A DNA stretch of 64,000 nt, from contig NW_019154062.1 in assembly GCF_001653235.2 (NCBI RefSeq), positions 1 to 64,000 on the forward strand. The letters run 5' to 3'. Shown one piece after another: positions 1 to 9,641 of this stretch. Position 1 is the stretch's first letter, and the number at the start of each line of letters is the position of its first letter. The position numbers were made by a program, and so were the translations under genes. This DNA comes from Pochonia chlamydosporia 170. Lineage: Eukaryota; Ascomycota; Sordariomycetes; Hypocreales; Clavicipitaceae. Below the pieces are notes generated by a model. It ran no database searches and was not told the origin of the DNA. It worked only from the letters and a program-made list of their open reading frames with translations.

Positions 1-536
1 ATATCCGTATCGTGTACTGCCTCAAACAAGACTTTCCCTACTCGGTAGAAATAGTCCCACGATGACTGCGCTTGCTGAGGGGTCTGTTCAGGAAAAAGCT
101 CTTTTTTGAACTCTCTCACAATGTCATCATCTGTCTCTCCTTCCGCTTTCTCTTTTTTCCGGCGAAAAATTCCGCAATTACCTGTATCATATTAAAATAA
201 CGCTCAACCTGCGCTCTGACAGCCAAGCTATGGCCCCTTTCCTCTAACTTGTCACACTCATCTAAACGGCATTTCAGTTTCCGGACCAGGGAAGCGAAGG
301 TTCAGGCTGTACTCCTTCGACAGTTTGACATTCAAAAGCTTCAACAAGCCTGAGAGCATCTTGGATACCATTCAGCTCAGTATATTCAGGACCTGAAGTC
401 GGAGTGGTTCCTTTACGTTGAGAAATTTTGGCTCTTCAAAATATGGTACTATTGCCTTCTTCTTTTTCCCTGGGCCTCGAAATTTACGGCCTCCTGTAGT
501 AGGAGCCGATAAATGCAGCATGACATCATTCTAGGG
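1..536 (-). pseudogene. Decayed protein-coding remnant, cut by window edge
   Basis: Reading the minus strand gives one continuous-looking protein only if the frame is changed several times. It starts at an ATG near 521 (MLHLSAPTTGGRKFRG...) and runs to a lysine-rich stretch. It shifts near 400 into a segment with TELNGIQDALRLVEAFECQ, again near 300 into RKLKCRLDECDKLEERGHS and VRAQVERYFNMIQVIAEFF, and again near 150 into GETDDDIVREFKKELF, continuing off the left end. The pieces have ordinary protein composition, and no plausible introns join them, so small indels are the likely cause. The family was not recognised. A hypothetical protein or a repeat-associated gene are both possible. Confidence 0.45.
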
Positions 537-606
537 CTGTTTGTGTGTATTTGTTTCTTTGTTTGTGTTTGTCTCTTTGTGTTTGTTTCATTGTGTTTGT
601 GTTTAT
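537..606. repeat. TTTGTG-rich microsatellite
   Basis: About 70 bases made of imperfect TTTGTG/TTTGTTTC units on the plus strand. It lies just upstream (on the minus strand) of the decayed ORF at the left edge. It is simple-sequence DNA with no evident coding role. Confidence 0.7.
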
Positions 607-1734
607 GGCTTTATATGTAAACGCCGCAATGCCGTAACTTTCTTGGGAGGCGATGCGATGCGATCAGTTTTGTTTCTTGATGGAGAGCAGGAAGCTCTCG
701 GCAGTTTGGGGTTGTAGTGGTCTTTTATACATGGTGTAGCTGGCTGAATTCCGAGTTTAAGAATTAAGCGACCGAGACTGTTATCCGGGATCTTTGAGAG
801 AGAATCTAGGAACTTCACTAAGTAAATCTAAGATATTATGGCTGTCCACCTCGCCTACTAAGGAACCTTCAGCCATGACGCAGAAGTGACTCCTGTCATA
901 CTGACATTTTGCGCCTCTAAATAAATAAGAAGTTGATAGTACACGAAAAAGTCTTGGTGACCTACTCTTGTATCTTTTGCAGGCTCCAGCGACAATTGCG
1001 ATGCAATACGAGGTGGCAGCAATAAACTCTGTGCTTCAACGAAGCAGCTTGCATTCACGCATCCGTATGCACACATCTTGTTCTCGATCTGCTAGCACCC
1101 ACCAGGCGGCTAATGGTTGGCTGAATGTTTGCCTTCTGTGAGACTACTTCCCCACACTGGGACACGATGCGTTCTCTCTGAACCGTGCTGCGGATGACTC
1201 TGGCGCCTCTGGCGCCATATGAAGAAGGCAGCCGATGACCACGACCTTGGGCACGGCCATGCCGGTCGTCCATTGCTCGTTCCCATCACCGTCACCCATG
1301 ATGATGGCGGCTGGGATAAGATGCGTTGTGGCCGCGTCGTTCTCGGATTTATTGACGCATATTCAACGGTGCGCCTGAGCAAGGGACCTTCGGATTGTCC
1401 TTGGCTTTCAAACCCGGGGGCCGGCCCAGTTAGACGATCAAAGCCTCGGGGATGGCTTGTATCTATGCCACTTTGACCATAAGGGGAACACAATGTCCTG
1501 GAAATTCAAATCTCATTTCTAGCAAGTACGCCTACATAATCTGCGCTACCTACCGGTCCTACGACCAAGACCTAGTTGCTCCGATATTTTCGCCACCAAT
1601 CGTGCATTTTGACCTCCGGAGAACAAAGTCACACCCCCTCACGCCAGCGGTCCAACTTAGCCACGGACCAACGCAACGAAAATCGAATGAAGGGCCTCTC
1701 TTCCCTTCACTCTTTCGCTCCTTGGGGTTAACCT
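607..1734. other. Intergenic, no supported gene
   Basis: No recognisable domain. Overlapping short open frames occur on both strands around 1055-1490, but all lack either an ATG in a sensible place or any family resemblance. No tRNA or transposon ends were seen. Confidence 0.5.
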
Positions 1735-2280
1735 TTACCTGGCTCTCTCTTTCCCTTTTCCTTTCCCTCCCCCTTGACTGGTTTTACCAGAGGTTTCACC
1801 TGCCTGTGCCCAATCAAACGTTCCATCACCGTTATCATGATACCAGTTCTGATAGTCCTCACTCCAGACCCAGTATGATACCTCTGCACTTGAGGCGGTT
1901 GTCTCTTCTGTCTGCAGTACGCCACTTGCAGTCAATGCTTGGATTGTTTCATTTGTCCACTCTTGACAACGACGCAAAGGTTCTTTCGGATACAGCTTTT
2001 TCGCCCCATTGAATTGCTTTTTTGGTGGTGGAATACCTCGGCAGATACCTTCAATATGCTGATAATTATCGGCTACAACCCAGCCAAGGAAGGTCTTGTT
2101 GACGAAACTTGCCGAATCCTCAGGGCGTTTAGCTGCCTTCATCTCGAATCTCATCCCGTTTTGTATATCTCCTGTGACGTGGAATACTACCCCACCGCCA
2201 TTGGCATCGGTTTCGACAAAAATAGCATGGTGATCGCGAGGAGCACCAAGATAAGCGACTTTGTAAATATAATACGACAT
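1735..2280 (-). CDS. Small hypothetical fungal protein
   Basis: Intronless 181-residue ORF. The ATG at 2280 was chosen because upstream in-frame codons reach only a TTG. The protein begins MSYYIYKVAYLGAPRDHHAI, with an alternating hydrophobic pattern (VVFHVTGDIQNGMRFEM) that suggests a compact beta-rich N-terminal half. It continues with a helix-like middle (RRCQEWTNETIQAL), a tryptophan/tyrosine-rich stretch (YWVWSEDYQNWYHDNGDGTF) and a basic Gly/Lys tail. Proteins starting in this way are, to my knowledge, common uncharacterised ascomycete proteins, and I know of no proven function. There is no signal peptide or membrane segment. Confidence 0.7.
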   Translation of the reverse strand: MSYYIYKVAYLGAPRDHHAIFVETDANGGGVVFHVTGDIQNGMRFEMKAAKRPEDSASFVNKTFLGWVVADNYQHIEGICRGIPPPKKQFNGAKKLYPKEPLRRCQEWTNETIQALTASGVLQTEETTASSAEVSYWVWSEDYQNWYHDNGDGTFDWAQAGETSGKTSQGGGKGKGKERAR

Positions 2281-2605
2281 TGCTGTGGCTCTGTTTTTGT
2301 GGCTAAAATAGATGTCAATCAAAATGATGTGTCGAGCACAATATGGTACGACAAGAGAGCACGGTGATTTGCTTGACTTTATAGACAAAAACTTCGTGGG
2401 ATCTGCTCGAATTTGCGATGTGGTCGATTAACCGCCGTCCATTATGTCAGTGCGAAGTGAGCGATACGCCCACCCATGGTCTCCTCGTCTTGAAACAGTC
2501 AAAACCTAACCACCAGGCATTGGCTGGCTAAACGCCTGGAACCTTGTCCGCGTTTCAGGAATAATTTTACGCACGGCTTGCTCAATATCTTAGGCTCATT
2601 GTTCT
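2281..2605. other. Short intergenic region
   Basis: Lies between the ATG of the 181-residue hypothetical gene and the stop of the APH-type kinase. No feature was seen beyond the presumed promoter of the minus-strand hypothetical gene. Confidence 0.5.
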
Positions 2606-3487
2606 CTAGCTCCATAATTCTCTCCTCAGCATGTCAAACCATGCATATTCGGTTGGATATTCGACTAAGACCTGACCGATGAACTCATGCCAATCATCCT
2701 GCCAAGCCCCGCAAGCAAACACCGCCATGGCATACTCCCAGTATTCGGGATACCAACCAGCTGTCTCCCAATCAATTAAGACGACCTCTCCGTTTTCTCT
2801 TATTATGACATTCTTCCTTTGTAGGTCACCATGCGTGAAGATTGGCTTGTGACCACGCAGAATGAGAGGAAGTACACGACGGTAAAACGCGGCCTTATGA
2901 TTCAGCCCGCTGTTATAAATATACTTCTGTATTAAAGCGCTGTTCAATAGGGACTCTGATTCAAAAGGTCCGCTGATTGCAGAGTTCGAAATATTGTTAT
3001 CGGGTGCTGTCCAGAACATGGAATCTTCGAATTGCCGTCTGCCAATACATCCGAAATAACCTGGGGAAGGGAGACACCGTATTTTATCCAGGTATGACCG
3101 GAGTTTCGCAGCAATTTCAGTTTTTTTTGCTGAGTCAAAGCCGTCCCATATGGTGTCAAGAGTGTCTCCGGTGATTCTTTCCATGACAATGTAATGGACA
3201 ATGCCGCTTGCTTCGTTTTTGGAGTATAATGCATATACCTCTGGAACATGCGCTGGCAGTATTTTCCCGATCAGCAACATATTCTCGCCCTCGACCAGGC
3301 TCACATTTAAGCCATATTTTATTATGTAATGGTCGCCGAAACGCACGATTCGTCGGCCGGTGTATTCCTGAATAAGCTCGCTTGACGTTTCAATTTCTTC
3401 CGCCGTCGGCAAAGGAGCTGGGAGCCGAGATTGAAGAGCAAAGAACGGTAGCTGACATATTGTTTCCGCACTTGCATCTAAGGACAT
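2606..3487 (-). CDS. APH-family (aminoglycoside phosphotransferase-like) kinase
   Basis: A 293-residue intronless ORF with the protein-kinase-like fold of the APH/choline kinase family. Visible motifs are the ATP-lysine strand HYIIKYG (Lys about 57) with a following VEGEN glutamate, the hinge YIVMERITGDTL, the catalytic loop THGDLQRKN (Asp about 221) and the metal-binding LIDWETAG (about 238-244), followed by PEYWEYA. In fungi such proteins are usually annotated as phosphotransferase-family or kinase-like, with unknown small-molecule or protein substrates, and drug resistance should not be assumed. The ATG at 3487 is used because the only longer start is a GTG. It is divergent from the FunK1 gene, with 223 bp between start codons, so a shared promoter is likely. 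Confidence 0.88.
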   Translation of the reverse strand: MSLDASAETICQLPFFALQSRLPAPLPTAEEIETSSELIQEYTGRRIVRFGDHYIIKYGLNVSLVEGENMLLIGKILPAHVPEVYALYSKNEASGIVHYIVMERITGDTLDTIWDGFDSAKKTEIAAKLRSYLDKIRCLPSPGYFGCIGRRQFEDSMFWTAPDNNISNSAISGPFESESLLNSALIQKYIYNSGLNHKAAFYRRVLPLILRGHKPIFTHGDLQRKNVIIRENGEVVLIDWETAGWYPEYWEYAMAVFACGAWQDDWHEFIGQVLVEYPTEYAWFDMLRRELWS

Positions 3488-3710
3488 AGCTGCAGTCGTT
3501 ATGCTAGAATGTAGCACGGCGATTTTGCTGGCAAGGGATGACGTTGCGGGTTTTGGCTAGGTCAGGAAAGTCATCTTTGATCTCTGTCAGCGCCAGCCAG
3601 GTCCAGCTCACGTGACACGCCGCGACCCTTAAATCCATTTGTTTACATCTCCAGCCTTGGGATCCACATCATCGCTTGCAGGAAGCAGTTTGCTTCTACG
3701 CGTCCTCAAT

Positions 3711-6011
3711 ATGACACTTACGAAGCAACAAGTGCAGCTTATATCGCAGCACCCGCTCAATGATACACTAAATCGATTTCGAGACAAGCTACATGATTTT
3801 GAAGAATTGCACCATGCACGACAGGACGATATCGCAAACCTCTTACTGGCTTTGGTCGGTTCTACTGCAGCATTTAACCTGCCCTGCCCCGACGGAAGAG
3901 ACAATGTGGCAGTGAGGCTCTTATCTATAAAGCAACATGTTCCAGGACTGAGGCTCGAGCTGTTCTGCCCTCTAGTTCGCTGCATAATCGGCAAGGCTCC
4001 CGACGTCGACGTCTGGGATGCGGTTCTCAAACTCATCGAAAAACTCAGCGCCTTCACACCCCCTCCATCAAGCATTGCCCCGACATTCAAAGGCACACCT
4101 GTCAAGTCCAGCTCGAGCCGACTTGCGGACAGCGAAACGCGCGATATCGTCGAAGGGGAGCTCTTCGAGGAAATTAAATCTTGCACATTCCGCAATGTGC
4201 AGGGATTTTGCGACAAGTTTTTCGATCCCAAGACCTGGCGCAGAGAACAGAAAACAATGCTGAGGGCGATACTGACAGCACATGATGGAAAGACATGGAC
4301 AGAATTTCCCTCCACTCCCGACGAAAAACCCGTCTGGGATTGGCTTTGGTCACTGGAACATCGCTTCTTAACTGGTGCACCACACAAGCTTCATACCACC
4401 AGAACTGCCAACCAGTTTAAGGAACGGAAAGGCCAGATGGATATCTTCTGGCAAACGCCAGCCACGAACGCGAATGATGCGTTTGAGTACAAACAGGTCC
4501 TCGTAGTTGGAGAGCAAAAGAAGTCATACGACACGGGCAGGTTCAAGGCTACCCTCCTCCAGCTCGCGCGATATGTGCGAGGCGTTTTCGCCGACCAGCC
4601 GACACGCCGATTCATTCACGCATTCTCACTCTGCGCTTCCACGATGGAGCTCTGGGTCTTCGACCGCTCGGGGCCATACAGCTCGGGACCTTTCGACATT
4701 CACGACGAGCCGGATAAGTTTGCGCGTGCTGTCGTGGGTTATGCCACGATGGATGAAGATGCGATGGGCCTTGACACGTTCATCGAGCGAAGTGATGGGT
4801 GTCGTCATGTCACACTGGACGATGCAAGCGGCAGTGAAATGAGGATTAGACTGGACAAGGCAATGGTCAGGCAGCGGGCCATCGTGTGTCGCGGAACTAC
4901 CTGCTACGAGACCCAGAACAGCCAAGTCGCGAAGTTCTCATGGGCATCGGATAAGCGGAAGCTAGAAGCGGAACAACTGAGATTAGCTGAACAACGGGGC
5001 GTCAAAGGCGTAGCCAGACTGGTAGCGTATCGCCAGATCACTACCATTGCAGAGCTGCGGGAGGGCCTGGAGTTCCCCGAGCGCCACCCATTCCGGGGAG
5101 AGTCTGTTTGCTTTGAAGATCCGTCGTCGGCCACGGGAAGCACAAATACATCAAGCCACAAGCGCAAGTCATCGTCTGATAACACCTCGGACAATGCGTC
5201 CGAACCTAAGAGGCGGCGGTCCAACAGCCAGAAGTCGAAGCTGGCCACGGAGTTCAACGACGAGTTGTCGATCGGCAAGGCTAGGCCGAGCCTGTACACG
5301 CCAGGCGAGGACCCGTGGGAGAACAGGATTTATTCCTGCCTCCTCGTCTCACCAGCAGGCCGAATCATAAGTGAGTTCATGACGATCAAGGAACTGCTGG
5401 AGTCGATGCGCGATGCGATCAAGGTACACCAGTCTCTGTACATTGCTGGCGACATTCTCCATCGCGACATCTCCTCGAACAACATTATTATTACAAAGCC
5501 CGAGACTGCGGAGGGCTTCAAGGGCATGCTCATCGACCTTGATCTAGCTAAAGTGAGAGACAGTGGCCCAAGCGGAGCGCGGCACCAAACCGGCACGATG
5601 CAGTTCATGGCAATCGAAGTGCTACGGACAGCCGATCACACCTACCGTCATGACCTTGAGTCGTTCTTCTATGTCCTACTTTGGATGTGTGCGCGCCAAT
5701 CTTGGAACAATGGATTTGGTGGTAAGGAGGAGCCGCCTAGGGACAGCATCTTGCGGAAATGGGAGATTGGAACATTTAAGCATATTGCGAACGCTAAAGT
5801 GGGCCATATGACCGTGAATGGTCTTGAAGAGGTTATGGACGAGTTTCCAGACATATTTCATGTCGTGAAGCCGCTTTGCCTGAAGATGCGGTCCATATTG
5901 TTTGGAGAAACAGCAAAGCTGAACATCGGAACTCCTAGTGACCCCAACGAACTCTACAGAGCCATTATCACAGCTTATGACGAAATTATTGATGTGCTAC
6001 TAAAGAATTAA
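3711..6011 (+). CDS. FunK1-type fungal protein kinase
   Basis: Intronless, 766 residues. The N-terminal ~350 residues match the FunK1 pattern: a helical start (MTLTKQQVQLISQHPLNDT), WxxPxxxNxxDAFEYKQVLVVGEQK around 245-275, and a nuclease-like-looking region with LLQLARYVRGVF. The kinase part has the putative ATP lysine in SQVAKFSW (~410). A basic Ser/Lys-rich linker (HKRKSSSDN, EPKRRRSNSQ) follows and is probably nuclear. The catalytic loop is LHRDISSNNIII (~583-594), the metal loop is IDLDLAK in place of DFG, and GTMQFMAIEVL acts like an activation segment/APE. The family is expanded in multicellular fungi and its substrates are largely unknown. The ATG at 3711 is the first in frame; codons upstream to 3639 offer only TTG. 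No truncation was seen. Confidence 0.92.
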   Translation: MTLTKQQVQLISQHPLNDTLNRFRDKLHDFEELHHARQDDIANLLLALVGSTAAFNLPCPDGRDNVAVRLLSIKQHVPGLRLELFCPLVRCIIGKAPDVDVWDAVLKLIEKLSAFTPPPSSIAPTFKGTPVKSSSSRLADSETRDIVEGELFEEIKSCTFRNVQGFCDKFFDPKTWRREQKTMLRAILTAHDGKTWTEFPSTPDEKPVWDWLWSLEHRFLTGAPHKLHTTRTANQFKERKGQMDIFWQTPATNANDAFEYKQVLVVGEQKKSYDTGRFKATLLQLARYVRGVFADQPTRRFIHAFSLCASTMELWVFDRSGPYSSGPFDIHDEPDKFARAVVGYATMDEDAMGLDTFIERSDGCRHVTLDDASGSEMRIRLDKAMVRQRAIVCRGTTCYETQNSQVAKFSWASDKRKLEAEQLRLAEQRGVKGVARLVAYRQITTIAELREGLEFPERHPFRGESVCFEDPSSATGSTNTSSHKRKSSSDNTSDNASEPKRRRSNSQKSKLATEFNDELSIGKARPSLYTPGEDPWENRIYSCLLVSPAGRIISEFMTIKELLESMRDAIKVHQSLYIAGDILHRDISSNNIIITKPETAEGFKGMLIDLDLAKVRDSGPSGARHQTGTMQFMAIEVLRTADHTYRHDLESFFYVLLWMCARQSWNNGFGGKEEPPRDSILRKWEIGTFKHIANAKVGHMTVNGLEEVMDEFPDIFHVVKPLCLKMRSILFGETAKLNIGTPSDPNELYRAIITAYDEIIDVLLKN

Positions 6012-6388
6012 TATAGACCGATAGTCAGCCTGGTATCCGCTCAGCCGTTGACTTACCTACGAATGTGATTCCATGGATTGGAAACTCAGGTGGAAATCCC
6101 TTTGCATTATAAGATTTGAATATTTACATTCTTGCAAAGAGTGACTACACATATTTTTTAGCTGGCGACATCCCAACGGCGGGGTTGCGGAAATCACGTG
6201 GTCATTACTTTGTGCCTACACAGGATTGTGGAGGAATTGCTCTGGGCGTCTGAGGAAGTGCTCGCAGATGCTCTCCCCACGTGACTGGTGTTAGGTAAGA
6301 AACGGACTAGCGCGGGGTTCTCTCCAGGAAACCTCCAAGTTTCAAACCATGGCCTTCTTTTCGCGCCAAAACCTTGGAAGAGCAAGCC
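6012..6388. other. Intergenic between FunK1 and three-exon gene
   Basis: Contains the 3' end of the FunK1 transcript and the presumed promoter of the gene starting at 6389. No other structure was seen. Confidence 0.4.
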
Positions 6389-7174
6389 ATGGCGTCGCCA
6401 TATCGTTTCTCTGCAGAAAACGCAAGAGAATCAATACGGAAGACCGGCGCATTTGCTGTGAAAAATACGTCAATAGGACAAAGTGTTGTTGGTTTCCAGA
6501 AAAGACTGCCTTTCAAGACACCAGAAGGCTTGGAATTCTGTGCGCAGAACAGTCTTCTGAATGAGGTTAGCCAACTCTTGCCAACGGTCATCAATGTTCT
6601 AATTCTGTTAGGATGTCCGGACTGTAATAGAGTCAAGTATCGATCGGCCACACTGGGGACTCGCTAAAATATATCGTGGCGACATACTTCCGTCTGATCG
6701 AGCTTATTTCTTTTTCGACGGACCTGATATGCAAGTCGTTCTCATCCTGCTATGGAGTCCGGGATCACGCTTCCTTTTTTTCGAAGGTTCACATAGTCTG
6801 AAATTACCCGATAAGGAGGAATCTGACTTTGGAATACTTACATTGCCCCACGACCAAATGCGAAGGGAAGGCGTTACGGAAGTCGAGGTTGAGATGTCTC
6901 AAGGCGGATTGTAAGATAAGGACCAAACCTAGAGTAATATCGGAGACTTACGCATTACAGCACTATTATAGACGGCCGAGTTGGTTGGACTGTTATTGAA
7001 GGATACCAAATCGCTATTGGATATGCATCAGAAGCAGAGATCAGTCATTGGGGAAAGGTCGAACTGGGCAACACAGAAGCTCTCCAAAAAAAGGTCAAGG
7101 ACTTGAATGCGCGTGGAATAAAGACAAACTTTACATTCGTGGATGGGTTGGATGCTTCCAGACACCGTTTCTAG
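6389..7174 (+). CDS. Unrecognised three-exon hypothetical protein
   Basis: Built from splice signals. Exon 1 is 6389-6565, exon 2 is 6612-6910 and exon 3 is 6961-7174. The introns are 46 nt (GTTAGC to GTTAG, branch-like CTAAT) and 50 nt (GTAAGA to ACAG). All junctions keep frame and give 229 residues. Segments include IDRPHWGLAKIYRGDILPSD, YFFFDGPDMQVVLILLWSPG, VEVEMSQGGFTIIDGRVGWT and KKVKDLNARGIKTNFTFVDG. Composition and frame continuity are convincing, but no domain or family was recognised and there is no signal peptide. It is convergent with the zinc-binding pseudogene at 7240-8486, with 65 bp between stop codons. Confidence 0.72.
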
Positions 7175-7239
7175 TAGGTTTGACACTTCAGGAAAGTGCA
7201 CGGAATCTGGCTTGTACAGGGATTGACAGTAAAATAATA

Positions 7240-8486
7240 CTAATGCACAGTGTGTCCACGCATGTCCTTTGACAGGTCCCAGATCAATCCATCCATGGGA
7301 TTTACAACCATGGCAGAACTTCGGTTATATAACATTACATCGTACCCATCTGTGGTGCTTTGATGAAGATCATAAACCTCGGATCCTGATCCTCGACCGA
7401 GGCCAGCCGATAACGGAAACGTTCCAACATAATTACTACTACTCCCAGTCTGTGGACTGGTCTCAGGTGGCGGAAAGTTCAAGTTTGGAACGGGGGATGC
7501 CTCTGGGAGGTTGGCCGAATCGAAAATGGCCACTGCAATCATCAGAATTTTGCCAAGGAAGACAATGCGGGAATACAGACCTAATGGGCTAGTTTCGTTT
7601 CCGGTATTGACTTGAGGAGCATGAAGTGTAGAGCCCACATTTGGACCATCAGACCGGCTTATTTTAGGAGGAGGCGGTGAAAACTCTTCACATTCCGAGT
7701 TCTGAACCCGCTTTCTTGGGTTCTTCGCAGCTTCATTGCCGGCCTGTCGAAAAGCAGCATCCAACAGTTTGGCTGGGGCCTCAATTATACGGTCCCTTTG
7801 CTTTACTGCTTTCGCAATGATATCTCGGGGCAGTTTATCCTTCATTCGTTCTAGACAACTGGCATGGTTTTTCTTGAAAGTAGATACCTTGTCTAGTGGT
7901 TCTGCACAACAAATGCATTGTATGTCCTCATTTGAAACATCTGAGCAGTAAACGTCTACACTGATGTAAGTTGAAGCCATTGGTAATATGTAAGAATCGA
8001 CGTCCTACGTGTTGCATAGTGCCGACGTAGTGGCTTCTCATCTAATGGTCCTTTGCGACAGCCTGGATGGGGGCAAAACTGTCGGTGATGATTGAGGTCG
8101 GGATTGCGCCAAGTTTGCTTGGGATTGGAGCTAGCAAGCTGGTGGTCCTCAACATTTTCGTTGGATTCGCTTCGGAAAATTGGTGAGAATGTGATCGACT
8201 GAGAGTTTGCTCCGGAAATCTTGTCTATCAGGCAGCGTATTTGAACCTGGACTGCCGTCAGTTAAGACTTGACCCCAGCTGTGAGTTGCTCTGTGACAGA
8301 CCTGATGCCTTTCGATAGACTTGACTGCACGATCTATCTCAACCAGGTGACTTTTGATATCTTCCACCTCGGAGTGCCATGGATGGGACTGACAGTTGCT
8401 CTGGGCAATCGTGCTTTCGATAACGTAGTGTTTTCAGAAATTAATGGATGGGTGGGGGAACCAAAGCTAGCCATCACATGCGCCAT
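7240..8486 (-). pseudogene. Fungal zinc-binding (C2H2/CICC-type) protein, frameshifted
   Basis: Three exons on the minus strand: 8486-8302, 8246-8009 and 7955-7240. The introns are 55 nt (GTCTGT to CCAG) and 53 nt (GTAGGA to TGTAG). Exon 1 begins MAHVMASFGSPTHPLISEN but must drop one base near 8430 to continue into HYVIESTIAQSNCQSHPWHS and EVEDIKSHLVEIDRAVKSI. No intron can bridge the change, so a 1-bp deletion (or assembly error) is inferred. Exons 2-3 form a cysteine/histidine cluster: FCPHPGC, then RRHYATHVYC, ECICC-like CICCAEPL, and NHASC. This resembles zinc modules in uncharacterised fungal proteins. A basic KNPRKRVQ stretch and a Ser/Pro/Gly-rich tail follow. A possible 48-nt in-frame intron lies near 7543-7590. 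Without the exon joins, an ATG at 7980 gives a 246-residue ORF. Confidence 0.6.
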
Positions 8487-9030
8487 TTTGGGTTCCCAGA
8501 CGGTGCCACTTCGGCAAACCCAATCCTCCACCTTAAAAGGAATAGATATATAAATGTGTGATCTGTTATCGCCAAAGCAACTCACGACAAACACCCCACA
8601 AAACTTTCACCCTGTGCAACTTCAGAACCTTGCCTTGATTCGGCCTTCCAACGAGCAAATGGGGGAGGGTAGTGAGGTCTGCTACGCCTGTGGTGGCAAC
8701 CCTGTTGGAGTTGCCTGCGGAAACTGTGGAGCGAAACCCAAATAGATCAAAGGCAAGGAAACCACCGAACGAAACAAAAAGCACGGCAATAGAAGTTACT
8801 TACCAGGATGCAGACGTCAAGACCAAACTGGTGGTAAACCACACTCGAGATTTTGATGTTTGCAGGATAATTTGTGGCTGGTCTGTGATGACGATCAAAT
8901 ACGGATGTGGCGTTGGACAACGCGGGGTAAAGTCGAAGGAAGGATGTGTCCATCAGCATTGGCATCAATCCACGGGAGCTGACGCGTCCTTCGGGGTTTT
9001 CAGGGTTCTTTCGGTCGTTCGGGGTCCTTT
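8487..9030. other. Intergenic, no supported gene
   Basis: Short open frames on both strands lack ATG starts or family resemblance. A brief cysteine pattern (CYACGGN...CGNCGAK) is encoded on the plus strand near 8680-8740 but ends at once. Nothing else was seen. Confidence 0.4.
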
Positions 9031-9111
9031 TGGTTCTTCGGGGTTCTGCAGGTTCTACAGGTTCTACGGGTTCTGCAGGTTCTACGGGTTCTGCAGGTTC
9101 TGCGGGTTCTG
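9031..9111. repeat. 9-bp minisatellite, about nine copies
   Basis: Nine near-perfect tandem copies of GGTTCTRCR (plus strand), with variants ending TCG, GCA, ACA, ACG and GAG. Because the unit is a multiple of three, all six frames stay open. They read Gly-Ser-Thr/Ala repeats on one strand and Glu-Pro-Ala/Val repeats on the other, which produces spurious long ORFs. Confidence 0.9.
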
Positions 9112-9529
9112 AGAGTTCCACAAATAGATGCCCGCCAATGGAGAGATCACCGATATTACACAGGACTACAAAACCACCTACACACAGCAAAAAAGAAAAA
9201 ATTAAGAACAAAAAAGGTATCAGGAGCCGATTTGCTTTTCGGACTTGCAAAAGTCAATATTACGACAATTTATTGTATGAGAGAGAATTTGAGATTTTGT
9301 AGGGTCTTGAATAATGCAACCTTCACGACGATACCTCCTGATGTGTGCAATAGAATATCTGGCTCATAAGTGGCTCGACCAACATGCATGCAACTTGCAG
9401 GAAAGCTGACCTGGGGGTATTAGGTCGCTGATCCGGATGCAACTCGAGCGGAAGAAGGGGAACGGAGCCGAGACAATATTTTCTCATAACCTGTTCAACA
9501 GATCACATCTGAGATAACGTTCGAATGCC

Positions 9530-9537
9530 TATATAAA
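9530..9537 (+). promoter_or_regulatory. TATA box of the BCS1-type gene
   Basis: TATATAAA lies 112 bp upstream of the ATG at 9642, a typical distance allowing for a 5' leader. Confidence 0.55.
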
Positions 9538-9641
9538 GGCAACATCCTACTCTCGCTTCCCCAACAAAAGGCTCACAAAGACATTCATAACTTCTTATTG
9601 GATCACGTCGCTGAATACACTGTTCTTCTCACCCTTGCATT

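Noticed and set aside
1110..1493. Open frames on both strands at 1.1-1.5 kb
   Set aside because: Overlapping frames of similar length without ATG starts in sensible places or any recognised motif.
2606..3487. Antibiotic-resistance gene
   Set aside because: The APH fold is widespread in fungi with other substrates; nothing indicates drug modification.
3629..4387. 252-codon open frame on the minus strand
   Set aside because: Antisense to the FunK1 coding region, with Ser/Cys-rich composition typical of a shadow frame.
8747..9250. Long minus-strand frame with a hydrophobic start and Glu-Pro repeats
   Set aside because: No ATG at its start; the length comes from the 9-bp minisatellite, which is open in all frames.
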